Shown piece by piece: positions 1 through 6,297 of a DNA stretch of 9,650 nucleotides; the stretch's first letter is position 1; the number at the start of each line of letters is the position of its first letter. The notes under the pieces were generated by a model that searched no databases, was not told the origin of the DNA, and was given only the letters and a program-made list of their open reading frames with translations. The stretch is from CANKBT01 sp038236005 (GTDB taxonomy: Bacteria > Actinomycetota > Actinomycetes > Mycobacteriales > SCTD01), in contig JBBSTI010000135.1 of the NCBI GenBank assembly GCA_038236005.1, positions 1 to 9,650 on the forward strand, given 5' to 3'. A program made the position numbers and the translations under genes.

Positions 1-1
1 C

Positions 2-1294
2 CCGGCGGCGGCCGCCGCCTACCCGGCCTGGAGCGCCATGTCCGCGACCGAGCGCGGGGTGCCGCTGCGCCGCGCCCACGCGCTGCTGCTGGAGCGCGCG
101 GACGAACTCGCGCTGGTGATGACGCGCGAGCAGGGCAAGCCGCTGGCCGAGGCGCGCGGTGAGGTGTTGTGGGGGGCCGAGTACCTGCTCTGGTACGCCG
201 AGGAGATCCGTCGTCCGCAGGGGGTGACCGTGCCCGGCGACGGGCCCGGGCACCGGATCGAGGTCCGGCGGCGCCCACGCGGGGTCGTCGCCTGCATCAC
301 CCCGTGGAACTACCCGAGCGCGATGTTGCTGCGCAAGATCGCGCCCGCGCTCGCCGCGGGCAACACCGTCGTCGCCAAGCCCGCGGAGCAGACCCCGCTC
401 TCGGCGCTGAAGATCGCCGAGGTCCTGGAGGACGCCGGCTTCCCTGCAGGGGTGGTCAACGTCGTCTGCGGTGACCCGGTGGTGGTCGGTGACGCGCTGT
501 GCGGCGCGCCGGAGGTCCGGCACATCAGCTTCACCGGGTCGACGGAGGTCGGCCGGATGCTGCTCGCGCGCGGTGCCGGGCAGCTCAAGAAGGTGACCGT
601 CGAGCTCGGCGGCGTGGCACCGTTCATCGTCTTCGCCGACGCCGACCTCGATCTGGCGGTCGGGAAGCTGATGGACGCCAAGTTCGCCAACGCCGGACAG
701 AGTTGCGTTGCCCCCAACCGGCTGCTGGTGCAGCGCGAGGTCGCCGAGGAGTTCCGCGAGCGACTCGTCATGCGGGTCTCGGCGCTCCAGCTGGGCCACG
801 GCGCGGCCGACGGCACCCATGTCGGGCCGCTGGTCGACACCGCGGCGGTGGACAAGGTCCGCCGGCACCTCTCCGACGCGCTGGCCGGCGGTGGGTGGGT
901 GCTCTGCGGCGGCGCCCCGACCGACGGCCTGGCCGCCGACCGCTTCTTCACGCCCACCGTGATCACCGGTGTGGCCGAGGGTGCGCTGGTCCTGCGTGAG
1001 GAGACCTTCGGTCCGCTGTTGCCGCTGGAGGAGTTCACCGACGAGGCGGCGGTACTCGCCGTGGCCAACGCCTCCGATGCCGGTCTCGGTGCCTACGTCT
1101 TCACCCGCGACCTCGGCCGCTCCTACCGGGTCGCGGAGGCGCTCCAGTACGGCATGGTCGCCGTCAACGACGCCTCGTTCGGCTACGTCCAGGCGCCGTT
1201 CGGCGGTATCAAGGCCTCCGGTGACGGCCGCGAGGGCGGCCAGGACGGCCTGCGCGAGTACCAGGACCTGCAGTACCTCAACGTCAACTCCTGA
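2..1294 (+). CDS. NAD(P)-dependent aldehyde dehydrogenase, 5' end outside the window
   Basis: Oxidises an aldehyde to the acid with NAD(P)+; cytosolic ALDH superfamily, closest in feel to succinate-semialdehyde/general ALDHs. The frame is open to the left edge and the codons before the first ATG (position 38) already read as ALDH (AAYPAW), so that ATG is internal. About 430 residues are visible, so roughly 50-60 N-terminal residues are missing. Numbering from the ATG at 38: catalytic-site Asn91 in TPWNYP, FTGSTEVG near 165-172, general base Glu189 in VELGG, nucleophile Cys223 in GQSC. The Glu-Cys spacing of 34 is as in classical ALDHs. EETFGP (321-326) and APFGGIKASG near the C-terminus are also present. 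The usual Asn/Lys after ELGG is Val here. It ends 31 bases before the alcohol dehydrogenase gene, so the two probably act in sequence on alcohol to aldehyde to acid. The true substrate cannot be read from sequence. Confidence 0.95.
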   Translation, partial: PAAAAAYPAWSAMSATERGVPLRRAHALLLERADELALVMTREQGKPLAEARGEVLWGAEYLLWYAEEIRRPQGVTVPGDGPGHRIEVRRRPRGVVACITPWNYPSAMLLRKIAPALAAGNTVVAKPAEQTPLSALKIAEVLEDAGFPAGVVNVVCGDPVVVGDALCGAPEVRHISFTGSTEVGRMLLARGAGQLKKVTVELGGVAPFIVFADADLDLAVGKLMDAKFANAGQSCVAPNRLLVQREVAEEFRERLVMRVSALQLGHGAADGTHVGPLVDTAAVDKVRRHLSDALAGGGWVLCGGAPTDGLAADRFFTPTVITGVAEGALVLREETFGPLLPLEEFTDEAAVLAVANASDAGLGAYVFTRDLGRSYRVAEALQYGMVAVNDASFGYVQAPFGGIKASGDGREGGQDGLREYQDLQYLNVNS

Positions 1295-1313
1295 CGCTGT
1301 CGACCTCGACCCC

Positions 1314-1318
1314 AAGGA
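1314..1318 (+). promoter_or_regulatory. Ribosome binding site of the alcohol dehydrogenase gene
   Basis: AAGGA lies 7 bases upstream of the ATG at 1326. It fixes the start of the alcohol dehydrogenase: the frame is open much further upstream (from 969), but that part overlaps the aldehyde dehydrogenase and has no dehydrogenase-like sequence. Confidence 0.7.
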
Positions 1319-1325
1319 CGTGACC

Positions 1326-2528
1326 ATGTCGATCACCGACTCGATGCACTCCGTCGCCCCGGCCGCACCCGTGGCGTCCCGGGTGGGCGGCCGACTGATC
1401 CGCGCGGCGATCTCCCGGGGTCGCTCGCCGGTGGAGGTGCGCCAGGTGCACCTCGACGACCCTGGCCCGGGCGAGGTCCTGGTGCGGATGGCCGCGGCCG
1501 GGGTCTGCCACTCCGACGTGCACCTCGCCGACGGCGCCCTGGGGGAGGACCGCTGGCCGATCGTGCTGGGCCACGAGGGTGCCGGCGTGGTCGCACAGCT
1601 CGGTGCCGGCGTCGAGGACGTGGCCGTCGGCGACCGGGTGGCCTTCTGCTTCGTCCCGCCCTGTCGCACCTGTGGCGCCTGCACCGCTGGCCGGTTCCAC
1701 CTGTGCGAGGTGGCCGGCGCACACGCCGGGGCGGGCACCCTCTTCGACGGGACCTCCCGGCTCAGCGAACCGGGCGGCGGCAGCCTGCACCACTTCAACT
1801 TCGTGTCCTGCTTCGCCGAGTACGCCGTCGTCCCGGCCGCGGCCGCCATCCGGGTCGTCGACGAGCTTCCGCTGTGGCAGGCGGCGCTGCTCGGGTGCGC
1901 GGTGCTCACCGGGGTGGGCGCCGTGCGCAACACCGCGAAGGTCCGGCTCGGGGACACGGTCGTCGTCGTCGGCTGCGGGGGCGTGGGCCTGCAGGTGGTG
2001 GCCGGCGCCCGGCTCAGCGGCGCCAGCCAGGTCATCGCCGTGGACCTGCAGCCGGCGAACCTGGAGCGGGCCCGCCTGCACGGCGCGACCGACCTCGTCG
2101 ACGCCGGCGGCCCCGACCCGGTGCAGGCCATCTTGGACCTGTGCCCGGGCGGGGCGGACCACGCCTTCGAGGTGGTCGGCCGGCCGCAGACGATCCGGCT
2201 GGCGTGGGACGTGCTGCGCCCGGGTGGGACGGCGATCGTGGTCGGCCTCGCGCCGCGCGGAGTGGAGGTGAGCCTGCCCGCCCTGGAGTTCCTCAGCGAG
2301 AAGGGCATCAAGGGCAGCTGCTACGGCTCGGTCAACGCCGCGGTGGAGCTGCCCCGGTTGACCCGGATGGCCGCCGACGGCCGGCTCTCGCTGGCCGACT
2401 CGGTGTCGCACGTGACCGACCTGGACGGCCTCGAGGAGGCGTTCGAGCGGCTGCGCCGTGGGGAGGGCGCCCGCACGGTCGTCCTGCTGGACGAGGACGC
2501 GGCCGGCCACCGGGGTGACCCGCGGTGA
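1326..2528 (+). CDS. Zinc-dependent medium-chain alcohol dehydrogenase
   Basis: A 400-residue NAD(P)-dependent zinc alcohol dehydrogenase of the class III/AdhC-like branch, interconverting an alcohol and its aldehyde. Residues 1-20 are an Ala/Ser-rich extension. The GroES-like catalytic domain follows, with catalytic zinc ligands Cys61 (GVCHSD), His83-Glu84 (GHEGAG) and Cys191 (LLGCAVLTG). The structural zinc lobe is Cys113, Cys116, Cys119 and Cys127. The Rossmann domain has GCGGVG at 216-221 and an acidic residue, Asp240, at the end of the second strand, which favours NAD over NADP. All zinc ligands are present, so it should be active. ATG 1326 is chosen for its AAGGA site. The stop overlaps the GTG of the next permease gene (2525), suggesting translational coupling of this enzyme to the transporter. 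Formaldehyde-thiol dehydrogenases and NDMA-dependent alcohol dehydrogenases are relatives; substrate not determined. Confidence 0.95.
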   Translation: MSITDSMHSVAPAAPVASRVGGRLIRAAISRGRSPVEVRQVHLDDPGPGEVLVRMAAAGVCHSDVHLADGALGEDRWPIVLGHEGAGVVAQLGAGVEDVAVGDRVAFCFVPPCRTCGACTAGRFHLCEVAGAHAGAGTLFDGTSRLSEPGGGSLHHFNFVSCFAEYAVVPAAAAIRVVDELPLWQAALLGCAVLTGVGAVRNTAKVRLGDTVVVVGCGGVGLQVVAGARLSGASQVIAVDLQPANLERARLHGATDLVDAGGPDPVQAILDLCPGGADHAFEVVGRPQTIRLAWDVLRPGGTAIVVGLAPRGVEVSLPALEFLSEKGIKGSCYGSVNAAVELPRLTRMAADGRLSLADSVSHVTDLDGLEEAFERLRRGEGARTVVLLDEDAAGHRGDPR

Positions 2529-3568
2529 ACGCCCTGCGCGCGGCCGCATTCCGGTACGGCTTCGCGGCTTTCCTGGTTCGCCGGCTGCTGCTCGGCCTGC
2601 TCATCCTGGTCGCCGTGTCGCTCATCGTCTTCGGTGCCACCCAGGCGCTGCCGGGGGACCCGGCCACCGCCATCCTCGGACGGACCGCGACGCCGGAGCG
2701 TGTCGCGGCGTTGCGCGAGCAGCTCAACCTGGACGACCCGCTGGTCAGCCAGTACCTGCAGTGGGCCTCGGGGTTGCTGCACGGTGACCTGGGAACGTCT
2801 GCCGCGAGTCAGGAGCCGGTCACCGACCTGATCGGCCAACGGGTGGTCAACACGCTCACCCTCGTGGTCGTCGCCGGCGGGATCGCCATCCCGCTGTCCT
2901 TGCTCATCGGCGTGCTCACCGCGGTCTACCGCGACCGGGCCGTGGACAACGTGGCCTCGTCGGTGACGCTCGTGCTGGCCGCGCTCCCGGACTTCGTCGT
3001 GGGCATCGGCCTGGTGCTGCTGCTGTCGACCTCGGTCTTCTCCCTCCTGCCGCCGGTCTCGCTGATCGCGCCGGGTGCGGCAGCCTGGGACGATCCCAGC
3101 GTCCTGGTGCTGCCGGCGCTCACCCTCGTGCTGGCCGTCGTGCCCTACGTCAGCCGCATCATGCGCGGCTCCATGATCGAGGTCCTGGAGTCGGAGTACG
3201 TGCAGATGGCCCGCCTGAAGGGGCTGTCGGAGCGGCGGGTCATCTTCCGGCACGCGATGCCCAACGCCGTCGCGCCGGCCATCCAGGTCTCGGCCCTGCA
3301 GATCGCCTGGCTGACCGGGGGCGTCGTCATCGTCGAGTACCTGTTCCAGTACCGCGGCATCGGCACCCTTATGGTCGAGGCCGTCGCCGACCGCGACTTC
3401 CCTGTCATCCAGGCGGTGACCCTCCTGGTGGCCGCCACCTACGTCGCGGTCAACGTCCTGGCCGACGTCGCGACGATCGCCACCACCCCGCGGCTGCGGA
3501 CCCGGTACGGCTCGCGGCCGCAGTCGCCCGCAGTCCCCGCGGGCGGCCTCGTCGTGTCGGGCGTCTGA
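2525..3568 (+). CDS. ABC importer permease, DppB/OppB type
   Basis: A 347-residue inner-membrane permease of the peptide/nickel (PepT) ABC import family; with the next gene it forms the transmembrane channel. About six hydrophobic spans are visible, near 21-39, 110-133, 145-169, 193-213, 255-275 and 295-315. The family N-terminal pattern is present: a first helix followed by PGDPA at 43-47 and a LREQLNLD segment at 63-70. The EAA loop that contacts the ATPase is near 222-252 (EYVQMARLKGL followed by HAMPNA). The GTG start at 2525 overlaps the preceding stop (GTGA) with GGGGTGA 6 bases upstream. The C-terminus has a short Pro/Gly-rich tail. Peptides are the default cargo of this family, but nickel, glutathione, sugars and other solutes are also carried, so the cargo is open; the flanking dehydrogenases and acyl-CoA genes suggest a catabolic substrate. 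Confidence 0.95.
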   Translation: MNALRAAAFRYGFAAFLVRRLLLGLLILVAVSLIVFGATQALPGDPATAILGRTATPERVAALREQLNLDDPLVSQYLQWASGLLHGDLGTSAASQEPVTDLIGQRVVNTLTLVVVAGGIAIPLSLLIGVLTAVYRDRAVDNVASSVTLVLAALPDFVVGIGLVLLLSTSVFSLLPPVSLIAPGAAAWDDPSVLVLPALTLVLAVVPYVSRIMRGSMIEVLESEYVQMARLKGLSERRVIFRHAMPNAVAPAIQVSALQIAWLTGGVVIVEYLFQYRGIGTLMVEAVADRDFPVIQAVTLLVAATYVAVNVLADVATIATTPRLRTRYGSRPQSPAVPAGGLVVSGV

Positions 3569-4455
3569 TGGCCACCGTCGGGATCCCGCCGGCCCTCCCC
3601 GCCGTCGGCCGCCGCGTCCGGTTCGAGGGGGTGCGGCGCACCCTGCGACGGGGCCGGACGCGGCTGGGGCTCGCGGTCTTCCTGCTCCTCGCACTGGTTG
3701 CCTTCATCGGGCCCTGGGTGGCGCCCTACTCCCCGAGCGAGTTCGTCGGGATGCCGTTCGCCGCCCCTGACGGGACCGCGCTGCTGGGCACCGACGGGCT
3801 CGGCCGGGACGTGCTGAGCCGCTTCCTGTCCGGCGGCCGCACGGTGTTGGGGATGGCCGTGCTGGCGACGCTCACGGGGGTGGGGCTCGGCGCCGTCATC
3901 GGCATGTTCGCGGCATACTCGCGCGGGGTCGTCGACGGACTGCTCATGCGGCTCAACGACGTCCTGCTGGCCTTCCCACAGGTCATCTTCACGCTGCTGG
4001 TCCTCACCGTCCTCGGGCAGCAGCCGTGGCTGATCGCGCTCACCGTCGGGCTCACCCACGCGCCGCGCACCGCTCTGGTGATCCGGGCCGCGGCGGTCGA
4101 GGTCGCCGAGCGCGACTTCGTGCAGGCGGCCGGCGCCGCGGGGGAGACACGCTGGCGCATCGTTCTCGCCGAGCTGCTGCCGAACGTCTCCAGCCCGCTG
4201 CTCGTGGAGCTCGGCCTGCGGATGACCTACAGCATCGGTCTGGTGGCCGCGATCAGCTTCCTCGGCTTCGGCCTGCAGCCACCCGCCGCCGATTGGGGCC
4301 TGATGATCAACGAGAACCGGATCGGGCTCACCACGCAGCCGTTGGCCGTCATCGCCCCGGTCGCCGCGATCGCCGTCCTGACCGTCGCCGTGAACCTGAT
4401 CACCGACGGACTGTCCCGCTCGGCGATCGGCATCGACCGGGAGGCCGCGCGATGA
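3568..4455 (+). CDS. ABC importer permease, DppC/OppC type
   Basis: A 295-residue second permease of the same importer. It carries the family hallmark LLGTDGLGRDVLSR at about 72-85 after the first membrane span (33-53). Further spans lie near 92-117, 135-150, 153-173, 210-235 and 257-278. The EAA loop is near 181-213 (ERDFVQAAGAAG followed by LLPN). The SFLGFGLQPP motif at 230-239 and the ADWG that follows are typical of DppC proteins. Its ATG shares a base with the upstream stop (TGATG), and its own stop overlaps the next ATG (ATGA), so the three transporter genes are tightly coupled. The N-terminal 30 residues are basic, consistent with a cytoplasmic start. Confidence 0.95.
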   Translation: MATVGIPPALPAVGRRVRFEGVRRTLRRGRTRLGLAVFLLLALVAFIGPWVAPYSPSEFVGMPFAAPDGTALLGTDGLGRDVLSRFLSGGRTVLGMAVLATLTGVGLGAVIGMFAAYSRGVVDGLLMRLNDVLLAFPQVIFTLLVLTVLGQQPWLIALTVGLTHAPRTALVIRAAAVEVAERDFVQAAGAAGETRWRIVLAELLPNVSSPLLVELGLRMTYSIGLVAAISFLGFGLQPPAADWGLMINENRIGLTTQPLAVIAPVAAIAVLTVAVNLITDGLSRSAIGIDREAAR

Positions 4456-6263
4456 CCGGGCCGGTGGTCCAGGTCGGCGGGCTGTGCGTGCGCCTGGCCA
4501 AGGGCGGTCTCCCGATCGTCGACGACGTCTCCTTCACCATCTCTGCCGGTGAGGTGCTCGGGCTCGTCGGGGAGTCCGGCTCGGGCAAGACGACCGTCTC
4601 CACTGCGCTGCTCGGCTACTACCGCCGCGGCGCAGAGCACTCCGGCGGGGACGTGGTCATCGACGGCCACACCATCGGCGACCTGACCGAACCGGAGCTC
4701 CGCCGGCTGCGCGGCGCCGTCGTCTCCTACGTGCCGCAGGACCCCGCCATGGCGCTGAACCCGGCCATGCGGATCGGCACCCAGATCGTGGAGACGCTGC
4801 GCACGCATCTGCCCGACCAGGACGGCGCGCAACGGGCCGACCGCGTGCGCAGCTCACTGGGGGAGGTGGCCCTGCCCAGCGACGCAGCCTTCCTGCGTCG
4901 CTTCCCGCACCAGCTCTCCGGCGGCCAGCAGCAGCGGGTCGCGATCGCTATCGCCTTTGCCTGTCGGCCGCGGGTCATCGTCTGCGACGAGCCCACGACC
5001 GGGCTCGACGTCACCACCCAGGCCACGGTGCTGGAGACGGTGCGCGACCTGTGCCGGGCGCACGACGTCGCGGCGCTGTACGTGTCACACGACCTCGCCG
5101 TCGTCGCCAACCTCGCCGACCGGGTGGCCGTCATGTACAGCGGCCGGATCGTCGAGTCCGGCACCCGGGATCAGGTCTTCACCGCGCCGCGGCACCCCTA
5201 CACGCGCGGGCTGCTCCGGGCCCTGCCGACGCTGCGGGAGAAGCGCCCGCTGGAGGGCATACCCGGCTTCGCGCCCGGGCTGTCCCAGGATCGGCCCGGG
5301 TGCGATTTCGCGCCGCGCTGCCCGATCGCCACCGACCTGTGCCTGGTGGAACAGCCGCCGCCGGTGGAGGTCGGGCGGGCGCACTACGTCCGCTGCCTGC
5401 ATCACGAGAGGTCCGCCCCGGTGCGCAGCCTCGGCCTGGTCTCCTCAGCGGCTGCGTCTCCCGGGAAAGCCGGCGCGCTACTGCGGCTGGAGGGGCTGGA
5501 TGCCTCCTACGACGGCAACCAGGTTCTGCACGGCATCTCCCTCACCGTCGAGCAGGGGGAGTGCGTGGCGCTGGTCGGCGAGTCCGGGTCGGGCAAGACG
5601 ACCGCGTCGCGCTGCATCGGCGGCCTGCACCCGGAGTTCACCGGGACCCTGGAGCTGGCCGGTACCGCGCTGGCCCGCACGCCCCGCGGCCGGACCCGCC
5701 AGCAGCGCAAGGACGTGCAGTATGTCTTCCAGAGCCCCTACGCCTCGCTGAACCCGCGACGGACGGTCGGCCGGGCGATCGCCCGCCAGCTGGCCTTGGT
5801 CCTTGATCTCACCGGTGTCGCCGCCCAGCACCGGCTCGACGAGCTGCTGGAGCAGGTCTCGCTGCCCCGGCAGATCGCCGGGTGCTATCCCGACCAGCTC
5901 TCCGGGGGCGAACGGCAGCGCGTGGCCATCGCGCGGGCACTGGCCGCCGAGCCGAGGCTGCTGGTCTGCGACGAGATCACCTCCGCCCTGGACGTGTCGG
6001 TCCAGGCGTCGGTCGTCGAGACGCTCGCCGACCTGCAGCAGCAGACCGGCGTCAGCCTGCTGTTCGTCACGCACAACCTGGCCCTCACCCGCACGGTCGC
6101 CGACCGGGTGGTGGTCATGCGCGACGGGCGGGTCGTCGAGCAGGGGTCGGTGGCCCAGGTCTTCGACGCCCCGTCCTCCGACTACACCCGCCAGCTCCTG
6201 CAGCACACCCCGACGGTCGAGGACGCCCAGCACGCGGCGCCGCTGGCCGCCCGCCGCGCCTGA
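4452..6263 (+). CDS. Fused double ATPase of the ABC importer (DppD-DppF in one chain)
   Basis: A 603-residue protein with two complete ABC ATPase cassettes, the layout of GsiA/YejF-type subunits, powering the two permeases upstream. Cassette 1: Walker A 40-48 (GESGSGKTT), Q-loop Gln96, signature LSGGQ 155-159, Walker B 175-180, switch His213. It is followed by the oligopeptide-transporter C-terminal domain (HPYTRGLL at 248-255) with Cys284, Cys290, Cys297 and Cys315, the arrangement that holds a [4Fe-4S] cluster in some OppD/DppD proteins. Cassette 2: Walker A 376-384, Gln427, LSGGE 483-487, Walker B 503-508, His541. In cassette 2 the usual DEP after Walker B is DEI, a conservative variant; both sites look competent. 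The second cassette ends without a Cys-rich domain. Start 4452 is chosen because of the ATGA overlap; the frame is open further upstream, but that part is a shadow of the permease. Confidence 0.95.
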   Translation: MTGPVVQVGGLCVRLAKGGLPIVDDVSFTISAGEVLGLVGESGSGKTTVSTALLGYYRRGAEHSGGDVVIDGHTIGDLTEPELRRLRGAVVSYVPQDPAMALNPAMRIGTQIVETLRTHLPDQDGAQRADRVRSSLGEVALPSDAAFLRRFPHQLSGGQQQRVAIAIAFACRPRVIVCDEPTTGLDVTTQATVLETVRDLCRAHDVAALYVSHDLAVVANLADRVAVMYSGRIVESGTRDQVFTAPRHPYTRGLLRALPTLREKRPLEGIPGFAPGLSQDRPGCDFAPRCPIATDLCLVEQPPPVEVGRAHYVRCLHHERSAPVRSLGLVSSAAASPGKAGALLRLEGLDASYDGNQVLHGISLTVEQGECVALVGESGSGKTTASRCIGGLHPEFTGTLELAGTALARTPRGRTRQQRKDVQYVFQSPYASLNPRRTVGRAIARQLALVLDLTGVAAQHRLDELLEQVSLPRQIAGCYPDQLSGGERQRVAIARALAAEPRLLVCDEITSALDVSVQASVVETLADLQQQTGVSLLFVTHNLALTRTVADRVVVMRDGRVVEQGSVAQVFDAPSSDYTRQLLQHTPTVEDAQHAAPLAARRA

Positions 6264-6287
6264 CGCGCTCCCACCCCAGCCACGTTC

Positions 6288-6293
6288 GAGGAG
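6288..6293 (+). promoter_or_regulatory. Ribosome binding site of the acyl-CoA synthetase gene
   Basis: GAGGAG ends 4 bases before the ATG at 6298, inside the 34-base gap after the ATPase gene. It supports 6298 as the start although the frame is open far upstream through the ATPase gene. No promoter-like pair or hairpin is evident in the gap. Confidence 0.65.
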
Positions 6294-6297
6294 CACC

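Noticed and set aside
969..1325. Upstream extension of the alcohol dehydrogenase frame
   Set aside because: Overlaps the aldehyde dehydrogenase in another frame, is Ser/Arg/Pro-rich, and a good ribosome site precedes ATG 1326.
1295..1325. Possible promoter or hairpin between the two dehydrogenase genes
   Set aside because: Only 31 bases, no convincing -10/-35 pair or stem; only the ribosome site is visible.
2321..3694. A 457-codon minus-strand open frame opposite the first permease
   Set aside because: Highly charged Asp/Arg/Gln/His-rich product is the typical antisense image of hydrophobic membrane codons.
4026..4451. Upstream extension of the fused ATPase frame
   Set aside because: It is the Arg-rich shadow of the second permease; the ATGA overlap at 4452 gives a clean start right before the first ABC cassette.
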